Positions 1-8,659 are shown, counted from the stretch's first letter. The stretch: 37,356 nucleotides of DNA from Candidatus Hydrogenedens sp. (GCA_016125095.1 WGMK01000043.1:1-37356), one strand, 5' to 3'. Notes: a model not told the origin generated them from the letters alone. Numbers and translations are program-made.

Positions 1-1
1 C

Positions 2-64
2 AGCAAGCTGCGAGGGAGGGTGCTCTACCGCGAACGGGACGACAGCTTCGCCTCTGCATCATGA
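2..64 (+). CDS. possible C-terminal tail of an upstream gene (partial)
   Basis: The first bases can be read as 20 sense codons followed by TGA at 62-64, with strongly GC-rich third positions as in the real genes of the window. The tail is arginine- and serine-rich (ends DDSFASAS). No family can be recognised from so few residues. A hairpin with a T-run at 158-228 lies downstream on the same strand and would suit the end of a plus-strand transcript. Another frame also stays open over this stretch, so the call is weak. Confidence 0.25.
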   Translation, partial: SKLRGRVLYRERDDSFASAS

Positions 65-94
65 TCGCACCTCAACTGCGGAGCAGATGCCTAC

Positions 95-285
95 ACCAGC
101 CCCGTGTTGGTCCGCGTCTTCGTGGGCCTACGCCGGGTATCGGGCCCCCCAAGAAGATACCCCGTAGGGGTTACCTAAACCGCGCCGCGTCGCGACGGTA
201 GGCAACCCCTACGGGGTAGCGGTTTTTTGCTTGGTGAACCCCGCGTTGGTCCACGCTAGGACGCGCGGCCCAACACGGGGCTAGT
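95..285. repeat. nested inverted repeats in a gene-free stretch
   Basis: Bases 65-373 hold no convincing gene. An outer inverted repeat has arms at 95-116 and 264-285 (22 bases, 2 mismatches, core AGCCCCGTGTTGG). An inner one has arms at 158-177 and 199-218 (20 bases, 1 mismatch, core TACCCCGTAGGGGTT). A third, direct copy of the outer core (CCCCGCGTTGGTCC) is at 239-252. The inner arms alone could form a terminator; the nesting looks more like a small palindromic or degenerate mobile element. Function is not known. Confidence 0.6.
158..228 (+). terminator. long hairpin followed by T-run, possible terminator
   Basis: The arms 158-177 and 199-218 pair over 20 bases with one mismatch, enclosing a 21-base GC-rich loop. 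Four bases after the right arm comes TTTTTT (223-228). The shape fits a rho-independent terminator for a plus-strand gene ending near the left edge. The stem is longer than usual and is nested in a larger repeat. Confidence 0.45.
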
Positions 286-373
286 CCAGGGAACGCCTCC
301 GGCGTTCTTGGAGTCCGTGACTGGTATGTTACGGAGTACTACAATGGCGATGCTGTCTAGCGCCCCGCCGTAG

Positions 374-3277
374 TTATTCCACGAAGATTTTTTCCAGGGG
401 GATTTCCTCGACGGGGGCGAGTTGGGCGAGGGCTTCGGTGCCTATCTTGCTCTTGTCGCCGACGATGGAGATGAGCTTGGGCTGCTTGGCAATGTGTTCG
501 CGCTCAAAGGCCAGCATGGAATCCATGTCCGCGTTCTCAATGGCCTCGAAGCGGGCCTTGCGGGGGTCGGGCTCGAGACCCAGGCGTTCCCACGACCGGA
601 CGGCGCCGGCCACTTCGCGGAAGGGAATCTTGCCGGTGCGGTATTGCTGGATGATGCTCTCGCGGGCCACGGCGAAGCGCTCGTCGGATTCGGGGATTTC
701 GTCCATGAGCTCGATAAAGGCCTTCGTCGCGTCGACGGTCTTGTCGGCCTGCGTGGCGATGGCGCCCACCATGAGGTTCTGGTCGCCGTCGCGGTATCCG
801 GTGATGTAGCGCGCGCCGGCGGAATAGGCCAGCGCCCGCGCCTCGCGGAGTTCCTGAAACACCAGGCCCGCCATGCCGCCGGAGAAGTAGCTGTTGAACA
901 GCATGATGTCGGGCATCATCGCCTCGTCCACGTTCACGCTGCCGAACTCGAGCCGCACGGTGGCCTGGGCGGAATCCTTGTCGAAGAAATAGATCTGGTC
1001 GGCGTCCACTTCGCGCGCGCGGCGGAACCGGTACGGCGGCGGATCTTTCAGTTCCTTCTCGATCGGCATCTGTTCGTCGAGAATGGCCTGCACGCGTTCC
1101 ATCGGCAGCGAGCCCGCGTAGGTCGCCACGTGCTTGTAGTCGAGCAGCCCCGTGATGATGGCCGTCAGTTCGTCCACCGTGAGTGCCTCGAGCTGCTCGG
1201 TGGGCAGCATGCGCAGGAAGGCCGATTCGGCGCCGTAGCGGTGGTATTCCACCAGCGCCGCCGCGATGCTTTCCGACTGCTTCTTGGCATCCTCGCGGCT
1301 CTGCAGAATGATGCGCTTGAGCTGCTCCAGCGTCTCGGCGTCGGCCTGCGGCGCGCGCACGAGCGACAGCAGCAGCTTCACGGATTGCTCAAAGTTCTCG
1401 TCCAGGCCGCTGATGCTGATGTAGGTCTCGTCGTCGCCCGCGCTGATGTTGAAGTCCGTGGCGAGCTTGTACCACTCCTTCTTCAGGTCCTCGGGAGACA
1501 GGTCCGGCGTGCCGCTCTTATCCAGCAGCGGAATCGCCACGCCGATCTTGTTGTCCTCGTTCTTGCCGAAATCCACGCCGATGGTGAAGGTGAAGATATC
1601 GTTCAGCGGGTTCGGCGCATAGTAAAGCTCGCGGCCTTTCGGGTCGGAGGCCTTCTTGTAGTCGCGGCCCGGCTCGACATACACCGGCTCGATAGGCTTC
1701 ACCGGCATGGCCAGAATTTTCTTGGCGAAGTCCGACTGGCGCGTCGCGTCGATTTCGATGGCAGCCAGCTCCGGCTTCTGAATATCGGGCACCTCGTGCT
1801 GGGCGTCCTTGCGGTAGCCGCACACGTAGTTTTCCCCGAAGTATTTATTCGCCACCCGCACGATGTCGTCCTTCGTCACCTTCTCCATCCGGTCGATCTG
1901 GCGCACGGCCTCGTCCCAGGAGATATGATGAATCCAGGAATCGCGCATCATGCTCACGCGCGCGGTGTTGTCCTCGAGCCCGCCCTTCTCGCGCTTCTTG
2001 AAATCATTGATGATGGCGGGTAGCACCCAGTCCTCGAAGCCGCCCTGCTTCAGCAGTTCGATCTGCTCCAGCAGCAGCTTCTCCACGTCCTCGAGCGACT
2101 GGTCTTCCTTGGGCACGCCGTAGAAGTATTGCGCGCCGTAGTCGTTGTTGAACTGCGGATAGCTGCCGGCCTGCCGCACCTTCTGGCTCTGGTTCAGGTT
2201 CAGGTTGATGAGGCCCGCAGTCGAGTTGTCCATGATCATGTCAATGAGCATGAGGGCATCGGCGTCCTCGTGCTTGATGGGCGCGGTGCGGAACGCGAGC
2301 AGCACGTACTCCTCGCCCTCGTACTGCGTCTCCACGTATTCACGGCCGTCCAGCGGCGCTTCTTCCCAGGTCGGCGTTTCCGGCACGTCCTTGGGCTTCC
2401 ATTCGGAGAAGTGCTCGTCGATGATGTTGATGGTTTCGTCGATGTCTATGTCGCCCGAAATGAACACGGCCATGTTGTTCGGCACATAGTAGGTGCGGAA
2501 GAACTCGCCGATGTTCTTGAGCGAAGGATTCTTCAGGTGCTCGACCTTGCCCAGCGTCTGCTGCTGGCCGTAGGGGTGCTTCTTATAAAGCAGTTCGTCC
2601 ACCGCCTCGCCAATAATGCGCTGCTTGTTGTCCAGCGCGCGGTTCATTTCCTCGTAAACGATTTCGAGCTCTGGCTGGAAGAGGCGGAAGACCGGCCGCT
2701 GGAAGCGCTCCGTTTCCAGGAGCGCCCACTGTTCCATGCGGTTGCTGGGCAGGTCCACCTTGTACACGGTTTCCTCGTGCCAGGTGTGCGCGTTGACCGC
2801 CTGGCCGCCCATCGCCTTGTACAGCCGGTCCATCTCGTTGGGAATCTCGTACTCGGCCGCGGCCAGCGTCGCCTCGTTGATCTTGGCGTAGATCTCCTTG
2901 CGCTTGGCCTCGTCGGTCTCTGTGAAATGCTGCTGATACAAATCCTCGATCTGGTCGAGATAGGGCTTTTCCTTCTCGTAGTCCAGCGTACCCATGTTCT
3001 CGGTGCCCTTGAACAGGATGTGCTCGAGGTAATGCGCCAGACCGGTGGACTCGGCGGGGTCCATTTTGCTGCCGGCACGCACGGCGATTTCCGTGTAGAA
3101 ACGCGGCTGCTCGGGGTTGCGCGTCAGGTACACCGTCAAGCCATTGTCCAGCTTGAAGATGGAAACGTGCATCAGGTCGGCCTCGTCGGGGGTGTTCACC
3201 CGCTCGTAGCCCGCAAAGGCCGGGACCGCCAACAGCACCAGCGACGCCACAACAACACTCAGACACCGATGAAGCAT
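374..3277 (-). CDS. M16 family (pitrilysin/insulinase type) zinc metallopeptidase, exported
   Basis: This 967-residue protein has a signal peptide (residues 1-22, ending VPAFA) and so probably acts in the periplasm. The M16 zinc motif HxxEH is intact as HYLEH at 82-86, and a downstream acidic helix (ELEIVYEE) supplies the expected distal glutamate. The length fits the two-half M16 architecture: an N-terminal active half and a C-terminal half (about 540-960) without a second HxxEH. Known relatives degrade peptides or act as processing peptidases; the substrate here is unknown. The start is supported by GGAAGGAG about 8 bases upstream. It lies 30 bases downstream of the membrane-protein gene at 3308-3997, likely in one operon. 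Confidence 0.93.
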   Translation of the reverse strand: MLHRCLSVVVASLVLLAVPAFAGYERVNTPDEADLMHVSIFKLDNGLTVYLTRNPEQPRFYTEIAVRAGSKMDPAESTGLAHYLEHILFKGTENMGTLDYEKEKPYLDQIEDLYQQHFTETDEAKRKEIYAKINEATLAAAEYEIPNEMDRLYKAMGGQAVNAHTWHEETVYKVDLPSNRMEQWALLETERFQRPVFRLFQPELEIVYEEMNRALDNKQRIIGEAVDELLYKKHPYGQQQTLGKVEHLKNPSLKNIGEFFRTYYVPNNMAVFISGDIDIDETINIIDEHFSEWKPKDVPETPTWEEAPLDGREYVETQYEGEEYVLLAFRTAPIKHEDADALMLIDMIMDNSTAGLINLNLNQSQKVRQAGSYPQFNNDYGAQYFYGVPKEDQSLEDVEKLLLEQIELLKQGGFEDWVLPAIINDFKKREKGGLEDNTARVSMMRDSWIHHISWDEAVRQIDRMEKVTKDDIVRVANKYFGENYVCGYRKDAQHEVPDIQKPELAAIEIDATRQSDFAKKILAMPVKPIEPVYVEPGRDYKKASDPKGRELYYAPNPLNDIFTFTIGVDFGKNEDNKIGVAIPLLDKSGTPDLSPEDLKKEWYKLATDFNISAGDDETYISISGLDENFEQSVKLLLSLVRAPQADAETLEQLKRIILQSREDAKKQSESIAAALVEYHRYGAESAFLRMLPTEQLEALTVDELTAIITGLLDYKHVATYAGSLPMERVQAILDEQMPIEKELKDPPPYRFRRAREVDADQIYFFDKDSAQATVRLEFGSVNVDEAMMPDIMLFNSYFSGGMAGLVFQELREARALAYSAGARYITGYRDGDQNLMVGAIATQADKTVDATKAFIELMDEIPESDERFAVARESIIQQYRTGKIPFREVAGAVRSWERLGLEPDPRKARFEAIENADMDSMLAFEREHIAKQPKLISIVGDKSKIGTEALAQLAPVEEIPLEKIFVE

Positions 3278-3307
3278 ACCTGGAACTCCTTCCGTGGGAA
3301 GTGGAAA

Positions 3308-3997
3308 CTACAAGAGGACTTTCGAGAGAAACGCGCCCGCAGCGGAAACGATGACCGCGATAGCGGCCACCATCCCCCAGAAAAGCACCCCGCCAAGCGG
3401 GAAAATTTCGTGGTAGCTGCGCACGCTCACAATCGTCTGCGGCAGGGTCAGGATATCCGCGATGCCGAATTCCTCTGCCCGGCCCACGGCCGTCCAGAAC
3501 TTGCCGGGTCCGAGGTCGGGCAGATACGTGACCAGATAGTAGCGCCCGGAGGTTTCCAGCGTGCGCTCCCACGGCCCGAACTTCCAGGATTCCGTGCCCG
3601 TGAAGGGCTCCGAGAACACTTCCGGCGCTGCAACGTCCTGCGTGCTGAACACCAGGGCGCCCAGCCCCGCGGGAATGGCGAAAGGCAGACTGGCCTCCGG
3701 TAACCCGGGGCCGATCAGGGCCACCGAAGGACGCAAATCTCCGTACCGCTCGATGAACGGCACGCCAGTTTCGAAATACAGCAGGTCGCCCGCGACGGCC
3801 TCGAAGGTCATCCAGAGCGTCGGGGCCGATTCGCTCGCGACATGGTAGCCCACTTGGGATACCGCGATTTCCTCGATTTCAAGGGCGTTTTCGGGTCCGA
3901 AGGGTCGATCCGTTACTTCGACCAGCCGGTGCGCGGCTGCAGGCCACGCCACAACAAAGGCCGCAAGCAAGATCATCGATGTGCTTTTCACCGGCAT
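3308..3997 (-). CDS. exported membrane-anchored protein of unknown function
   Basis: I do not recognise a family. The 229-residue protein begins with a signal peptide (hydrophobic ILLAAFVVAWPAAA) and has a C-terminal transmembrane helix (LFWGMVAAIAVIVSAAGAFL) with a short tail. The middle is mostly beta-type sequence and would be periplasmic, tethered by the C-terminal helix. The internal ATG at 3997 is preferred because GAGGGAG lies 8 bases upstream of it; an ATG 39 bases further upstream (4036) has no ribosome site. The M16 protease follows 30 bases later on the same strand, so the two are probably co-expressed and may work on the same substrate (inference). Confidence 0.7.
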   Translation of the reverse strand: MPVKSTSMILLAAFVVAWPAAAHRLVEVTDRPFGPENALEIEEIAVSQVGYHVASESAPTLWMTFEAVAGDLLYFETGVPFIERYGDLRPSVALIGPGLPEASLPFAIPAGLGALVFSTQDVAAPEVFSEPFTGTESWKFGPWERTLETSGRYYLVTYLPDLGPGKFWTAVGRAEEFGIADILTLPQTIVSVRSYHEIFPLGGVLFWGMVAAIAVIVSAAGAFLSKVLL

Positions 3998-4069
3998 GAA
4001 ACCCGCTCCCTCATCATTGCGCAACATGGAAGGCATACCGTGCGCCTAACTTGCTACCATACCCTATTC

Positions 4070-4082
4070 ACAACGCCGTTGT
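4070..4082. promoter_or_regulatory. small palindrome in the divergent promoter region
   Basis: ACAACG-C-CGTTGT is a perfect 6+6 base palindrome in the 112-base gap between the minus-strand protease operon and the plus-strand phosphatase gene. Its position suits an operator serving both directions, but no regulator is evident nearby, so this is only a candidate. Confidence 0.3.
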
Positions 4083-4109
4083 AACTGCAATTACCGAGAG
4101 GAAAATTCC

Positions 4110-5885
4110 ATGAAGTTCCGCATGCTGCTGGCCGCGCTGGTGCTGGCAACGTCGGGCGCATTCGCCCACGACAGTGAATTCCCGTCCATCCAGGACACCA
4201 TGTCGGGGATCATCGAGCGCCTGAAAACCACGGAGAAGCCGGAGGACCTCACGCGCCTGCGGGTGCGGCATGTGGTGGACGTGCTGACGCACGACGAACG
4301 CGCCGCCATGGGCCGGAATTATTGGCACTTTGAAGTGAACGCGCCGGTGGTGGTCACGGTGCTGGTGTCGCAGAAGCAGCGCGACCTGCCCTTCTGGCTG
4401 GAAGAGCAGGGCTACACGAAGCAGGCCTACACGCTCGATGCCGACGAGAACACCTTCGACGCCTGGGAAATGCAGTTTGACGCGGGCGCCATCGGGCTGG
4501 GATTCAGCGCGCTCGACGGCTTCGAACCCCACTACCTCGTGGCGCTGCGCGCGCAGGAAGCCGGCGCAGAGGTCAAGATTGCGGAGATGTATCCCAAGCG
4601 GCACACCGTGGGCAAGCTGACCGCGGGCGCATTCATGTTCAGCGATGACTTCGACCGCAAGGTGGAATCCGTGCCCGCCGATCTGGACGGCGCGCTCCTG
4701 CTGCGTCCGCTCCGCCGCGGCATGCGCGACACGCAACTGGTCAACGTCTTCCGCAATACGCCGTATCCCTCGTCGGAAACGCCTGAGCAGGTGGTGCTGA
4801 CCTGGAGCGACGACCCCAAGACCACCCAGACGGTGCAGTGGCGCACGAGCCCGGCAGTGAACGAAGGCCGCGTATGGTTCCGCGAAGCTGGCAGCGAGGA
4901 GCACCAGAGCATCGATGCGGCCATGACAGAACTGGTCGATCCCTTCCTGGTGAACGATTCGGTGAACCACCGCTTCACGGCGACCATGACCGGCCTGCAG
5001 CCCGGCGCGAGCTACGAATACCGCGTGGGCCATGGCGACACGATGACCGCCTGGACGGCCTTCGAGACCGCGCCCGCCGGACCGGAGCCCTTCCGCTTCG
5101 TATATATGGGCGACGCGCAGAACGGCCTCGACGACTGGGGCAACCTCGTACACAAGTGCTTCGAGAAGTTTCCCGACGCGAAGTTCTACATCATGGCGGG
5201 CGACCTGGTAAACCGCGGCATTGAGCGCGACGACTGGGACAGCCTCTTCCACAATGCCAACGACATCTACGACCGCCGCCAGCTGGTGCCGGTCATCGGC
5301 AACCACGAGTGCCAGGGCAACGACGGCCCTTGGATGTACTTGGAGCTGTTCGACCTGCCGAAGAACGGCTCGCCCGCCATTCAGCCCGAGCGCTCCTACG
5401 CCTTCGAATACGGCAACGTGCTCTTCGTGGTGCTGGACAGCAACGACGACATCCAGCAGCAGACCGCGTGGCTGGAGGAGCGCCTTGCCAGTACGACAGC
5501 CACCTGGAAGTTCGTGACCTACCACCACCCGGCCTATTCCAGCGGCGTGGGGCGCAACAACCCCGATGTGCGCGAGTACTGGGGAGCGCTGTTCGACAAG
5601 TACAAGGTGGATCTTGCGCTGCAGGGTCACGACCACGCCTACCTGCGCACCTATCCGATGTTTGGCGGCGAGCGCCAGCCCACGCCGGCCGATGGCACCA
5701 TCTACATCGTTTCGGTGTCCGGCACCAAGCACTACGAGCAGGGCGACTTCGACTACACCGAGTTCGGCATGGAGAAAGTATCGACCTACCAGCTGCTCGA
5801 TATTCAGGTGGATGGCGATAAACTCGTTTACAAGGCCTACGATATCGACGGCGAAGTGCGCGATCAGTTCGTCATCGAGAAGTAA
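4110..5885 (+). CDS. secreted purple-acid-phosphatase-like metallophosphoesterase
   Basis: The 591-residue protein has a signal peptide (1-19). About 200 residues follow that I cannot assign. Next is a fibronectin-III-like domain typical of purple acid phosphatases (about 225-320, with TGLQPGASYEYRV), then a calcineurin-like phosphoesterase domain. The metal motifs are complete: GDAQ (D335), GDLVNRG (D365), GNHE (398-400), YHHP and GHDH (506-509). It probably hydrolyses phosphomonoesters or related substrates outside the inner membrane. The start follows GAGAGG by a normal spacing. It is transcribed alone, ending in a strong terminator at 5902-5943. The N-terminal unassigned domain is the unusual part. 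Confidence 0.9.
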   Translation: MKFRMLLAALVLATSGAFAHDSEFPSIQDTMSGIIERLKTTEKPEDLTRLRVRHVVDVLTHDERAAMGRNYWHFEVNAPVVVTVLVSQKQRDLPFWLEEQGYTKQAYTLDADENTFDAWEMQFDAGAIGLGFSALDGFEPHYLVALRAQEAGAEVKIAEMYPKRHTVGKLTAGAFMFSDDFDRKVESVPADLDGALLLRPLRRGMRDTQLVNVFRNTPYPSSETPEQVVLTWSDDPKTTQTVQWRTSPAVNEGRVWFREAGSEEHQSIDAAMTELVDPFLVNDSVNHRFTATMTGLQPGASYEYRVGHGDTMTAWTAFETAPAGPEPFRFVYMGDAQNGLDDWGNLVHKCFEKFPDAKFYIMAGDLVNRGIERDDWDSLFHNANDIYDRRQLVPVIGNHECQGNDGPWMYLELFDLPKNGSPAIQPERSYAFEYGNVLFVVLDSNDDIQQQTAWLEERLASTTATWKFVTYHHPAYSSGVGRNNPDVREYWGALFDKYKVDLALQGHDHAYLRTYPMFGGERQPTPADGTIYIVSVSGTKHYEQGDFDYTEFGMEKVSTYQLLDIQVDGDKLVYKAYDIDGEVRDQFVIEK

Positions 5886-5901
5886 AGCATACCCGACATC
5901 C

Positions 5902-5943
5902 AAAAGCGCGCGGAATCCGGGGATGGAATCCGCGCGCTTTTTT
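5902..5943 (+). terminator. rho-independent terminator after the phosphatase gene
   Basis: The arms GCGCGCGGAATCC and GGAATCCGCGCGC form a 13-position stem with one A-A mismatch and a short loop, directly followed by six T (5938-5943). It begins 17 bases after the stop codon at 5885. Confidence 0.9.
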
Positions 5944-6000
5944 GCTATCCTAGCGTCCGCGCTGCACTTGAGTAACCAGCGGCGTACAGGGAGGACCACC

Positions 6001-7101
6001 ATGATGCGACGTGTGAATGCCTGGGCGGCGGCGATGGCGCTGCTGGCGCTGGCCGGATGCCAGACCGTGCCCCCGCGCACCATCGACGGCCTCGCGCCCG
6101 TGATGCCGGGCGAAGGCGAAATGATGACGCTCAACGACCTGTACGTGGTCATCGACGCCTCGGGCTCGATGTACCCGCCCGAGAAGCTGCGCGAGGCCAA
6201 GGAAGTTTTCGCGAACTTCGTGAAGGCCGCGCCCGACAAATACTTCGACGCGAACCTGACCGTGTTCGGCGGCGAGTGGGAAATGGACTGGATTAAGGCG
6301 CCCATGCAGCCCTTCGACCGCGCGCACTTCGCTTCGCTGGCCGACAGCGTGAAGTTCATCGCGGGCGGCACGCCGCTCTCGGTGGCGCTGGCCGACTTGC
6401 AGCCCTCGATTGCGGCGCGGCCCCTGAGCGCCGCCGTGCTGATTCTCTCCGACGGCATGTCGGACCCGGCCGGCAGCGTGGCCGCCGCGAAGGCGCTGGC
6501 CGCCGCCGCGCGCGGACCCCTGTGCTTCCACACCGTACACTTCGGCAGCGAAGCCGAAGGCCGCGCGGTGCTCGATGAAATCGCCGCCATCAACGGCTGC
6601 GGCTCGAGCCGCCACGCCGACGAGGTGGACGGACCCATCGGCATCGAGGCGCTGGAGCGCGATGTATTCTTCGGACCGTGGATGGACGGCGACGGTGATG
6701 GCGTGCCGGATCCGATCGACCTCTGCCCCGATACCCCGATGGGCACGCCCGTGAACGGCTACGGCTGCCACACCTGGGGCACGGTATACTTCGACACCGA
6801 CAAGTCCGACGTGAAGCGGGCCTACGGCGCGCTGCTCGACGAGGTGGCCGCGAAGCTGCGGGCCAACCCGCGCATGTGCCTGCGCGTGGAAGGCCACACC
6901 GATTCGCGCGCGCCCGACGAATACAACCAGAAGCTGTCGGAACGCCGCGCGAAGGCCGTGGGTGCGGCGCTGGTGGAACGCGGCGCCGCCGAGGGCCAGC
7001 TCATCGTCGAGGGCTTCAGCGAATTCCGCCCGGCGCAGCCGAACACCGACTGGCAGAACATGCAGCTCAACCGACGCGTGGAGCTGCGCCCGCTGCCGTA
7101 A
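6001..7101 (+). CDS. VWA - thrombospondin-3-like - OmpA peptidoglycan-binding lipoprotein
   Basis: The 366-residue protein starts with a lipoprotein signal (lipobox LAGC, Cys20). It then has a von Willebrand A domain (about 45-225) with an intact MIDAS start DASGS (52-56). A calcium-binding DGDGDGVPDPIDLCPDTP segment of the thrombospondin type-3 kind follows (about 229-258). The protein ends in an OmpA C-terminal domain (about 262-366) with GHTDSRAPDEYNQKLSERRA, which binds peptidoglycan. It should be lipid-anchored and tied to the cell wall, leaving the VWA domain to hold a protein partner through a metal ion. An upstream open frame extends to 5566, but the lipoprotein signal and GGGAGG 7 bases upstream fix the start at 6001. 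Confidence 0.93.
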   Translation: MMRRVNAWAAAMALLALAGCQTVPPRTIDGLAPVMPGEGEMMTLNDLYVVIDASGSMYPPEKLREAKEVFANFVKAAPDKYFDANLTVFGGEWEMDWIKAPMQPFDRAHFASLADSVKFIAGGTPLSVALADLQPSIAARPLSAAVLILSDGMSDPAGSVAAAKALAAAARGPLCFHTVHFGSEAEGRAVLDEIAAINGCGSSRHADEVDGPIGIEALERDVFFGPWMDGDGDGVPDPIDLCPDTPMGTPVNGYGCHTWGTVYFDTDKSDVKRAYGALLDEVAAKLRANPRMCLRVEGHTDSRAPDEYNQKLSERRAKAVGAALVERGAAEGQLIVEGFSEFRPAQPNTDWQNMQLNRRVELRPLP

Positions 7102-7123
7102 ACAAGACAACGAAAAAAATAAC

Positions 7124-7153
7124 GGCCCCGGAGCAATCCGGGGCCTTTTTTTT
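7124..7153. terminator. bidirectional terminator between convergent genes
   Basis: The stem GGCCCCGGA/TCCGGGGCC with loop GCAA is followed by eight T on the plus strand (7146-7153). It is preceded by an A-rich run (CGAAAAAAATAAC) that becomes a T-run on the minus strand. It separates the OmpA-type gene (ends 7101) from the minus-strand gene ending at 7161, so it can end both transcripts. Confidence 0.92.
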
Positions 7154-7160
7154 CGGGATA

Positions 7161-7799
7161 CTACAACTCGTCCAGTCCGGACAGCTTGTGCTCTATCCAG
7201 TCGCCGTAAAAGGCCATTTCCTTGACGGCTGCCTTCACGCCGTCGGGCGTGGCGAGGCGCAGGTCGATGTTGTTCACGAGCAGCAGTTCTTCGCGGCCGC
7301 CGTCGTCCCGCAGGGCGAAGGCGCAGTGGGAAAGCTTCGCGTTGCTGCGGAGCGCCCAGAGCTTCGTGCGCTCGTCCGGCGTGCCGCAGCGCGTCTGCAC
7401 GCACAAGAGCGGCGGCCGGTCCGCCCGCGCCGTCTCGTTCAGGTACACCCGCTGCGCGCGCCCCTCGGGTAGGGCCACCGTAATGCAGTAGCCCTTGCCC
7501 TCCGCCGTCACTTCCCGCTCACCGCGCTTGGCACAGGACCGCGCGAGCGCATCCAGCGTGGGCGGCGTGTCCGGTTCAGACGGTGATTCCTGCGCAGCGC
7601 TCTGGGTCCGGTCTATTCGATCCAGCGCTTCCTGCACGGCCTTGCGCACGTCGACATCGGCATCGTCGCGGTGCGATTCGAGCACGGCGACGGTCTTCCG
7701 CGCGACCTTGCCCAGCAGCTCGGCGGCGTCTCGGCGCGTCACCCATCCGGCCTGCGGGTTTTTCAGGGCCTCGAGGGCCTCGTTCAGGGTATCCGGCAT
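7161..7799 (-). CDS. HEAT-repeat-like protein of unknown function
   Basis: The 212-residue soluble protein has an N-terminal HEAT-like helical repeat region (about 1-55; TRRDAAELLGKVARKTV and DVDVRKAVQEALDRI). A variable linker follows, then a mixed alpha/beta domain (about 90-212) that I cannot assign; it vaguely recalls YbjN-type folds. There is no signal peptide. The start at 7799 is chosen because AAGGAG lies 7 bases upstream; an in-frame ATG at 7877 has no such site. It is divergent from the PilZ gene at 7880 across 80 bases. A scaffold or adaptor role is possible, but nothing in the sequence shows it. Confidence 0.75.
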   Translation of the reverse strand: MPDTLNEALEALKNPQAGWVTRRDAAELLGKVARKTVAVLESHRDDADVDVRKAVQEALDRIDRTQSAAQESPSEPDTPPTLDALARSCAKRGEREVTAEGKGYCITVALPEGRAQRVYLNETARADRPPLLCVQTRCGTPDERTKLWALRSNAKLSHCAFALRDDGGREELLLVNNIDLRLATPDGVKAAVKEMAFYGDWIEHKLSGLDEL

Positions 7800-7879
7800 G
7801 GCACGGCTCCTTGTAATCGGTCTTGGCAGCAGGCAGAATGCGCGGGCCAGTATGGCAGAAAACGTGGGGATCCGCATCC

Positions 7880-8356
7880 ATGGAAGAACGGCGCAGAATG
7901 CTGCGGCGCACGGCCGACCGCCAGCTGTGGGAAGCCTACAACCGCCTGAAGCACGAGGCGGAATCGGGTGACGGAAGCGGGGCGCGCAAGCTGGTACGCC
8001 GGGCTATCCGCCACCACTGCAAGGTGCACATCGCCGTGCAGGGCAGTATCCAGAGCGGCCGCTCCGACACTTGGACCCCCGTGGATTTCGGCATCAAGGG
8101 ACGCATTCTGGATCTCAGCCACGAGGGCTGCTCGCTCTTCACGCGCGATGCGCTCGCCATCGGCACGCAGCTGGGGCTGCGCATCGAACTGGAAGGCTAC
8201 GGCAAGATCGAGGCCCGCGCCACGGTGCGCTGGAGCAAGGGCATACCGGCCAAGGGCGGCGTCGCCAGCGGCGTGCAGTTCCACGGACTCGTGCCCGATC
8301 ATCAGCGCCTCGTTGATGCGTTCCTGCGGCACATGGATCAGACGGCAGGCCTGTAG
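7880..8356 (+). CDS. PilZ domain protein, cyclic-di-GMP receptor
   Basis: The 158-residue cytoplasmic protein has both halves of the PilZ c-di-GMP signature: RxxxR at 40-44 (RRAIR) and DxSxxG at 78-83 (DLSHEG). The usual beta-barrel follows (FTRDALAIGTQLGLRIEL, VRWSKG, GVQFHG). The N-terminal 35 residues are charged and helical. It should bind c-di-GMP and act on a partner; none is evident nearby apart from the small ORF that follows 19 bases later. The ATG at 7880 is preferred over 7823, which would overlap the divergent gene's start; the ribosome site is weak (GTGGGGA). Confidence 0.9.
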   Translation: MEERRRMLRRTADRQLWEAYNRLKHEAESGDGSGARKLVRRAIRHHCKVHIAVQGSIQSGRSDTWTPVDFGIKGRILDLSHEGCSLFTRDALAIGTQLGLRIELEGYGKIEARATVRWSKGIPAKGGVASGVQFHGLVPDHQRLVDAFLRHMDQTAGL

Positions 8357-8375
8357 GCGATAAGGAAAGCGCGCC

Positions 8376-8639
8376 ATGAAAACCATCTATGTAGTCACGA
8401 TGTGGTCCGGCGGCAAGCCGGCGCGCAAATGGCAGACCGAGGAAGCACCGGAAGTGCTCGAGCACGGCTCGGGCGTGAGGTTCGTCTCGCGCGAAAGCAG
8501 GTTGAGTGTCTGCATCATCGGCCCGATCAGCATCGAGGAATACGAATCGGGCAAGGAAGAAATCGAGACGGGCCTCAACGACCGTCCCCTCGACTTCGGC
8601 GAGGATCGCCCGCGCGACGGCGGACCGCTGCCCCGGTAG
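8376..8639 (+). CDS. small protein of unknown function downstream of PilZ
   Basis: The 87-residue protein has no signal peptide and no recognisable family. The first half looks like a small beta-rich fold (TIYVVTMWSGGKPARKW, GVRFVSRESRLSVCIIG) and the tail is acidic. AAGGAAA lies about 8 bases before the ATG. It begins 19 bases after the PilZ stop and is probably co-transcribed. It may be a PilZ partner (inference only). Confidence 0.65.
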   Translation: MKTIYVVTMWSGGKPARKWQTEEAPEVLEHGSGVRFVSRESRLSVCIIGPISIEEYESGKEEIETGLNDRPLDFGEDRPRDGGPLPR

Positions 8640-8659
8640 CCGCGCGCCTGCGGCGGGGA

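Noticed and set aside
422..2023. Long open frame opposite the M16 protease
   Set aside because: GC-rich coding sequence commonly leaves the opposite strand open; the frame has no ribosome site and its product is low-complexity (H/R/V/L-rich).
4068..6746. 892-codon open frame opposite the phosphatase and OmpA-type genes
   Set aside because: It crosses a clear terminator and the starts of two well-supported genes on the other strand; no domain is visible in its product.
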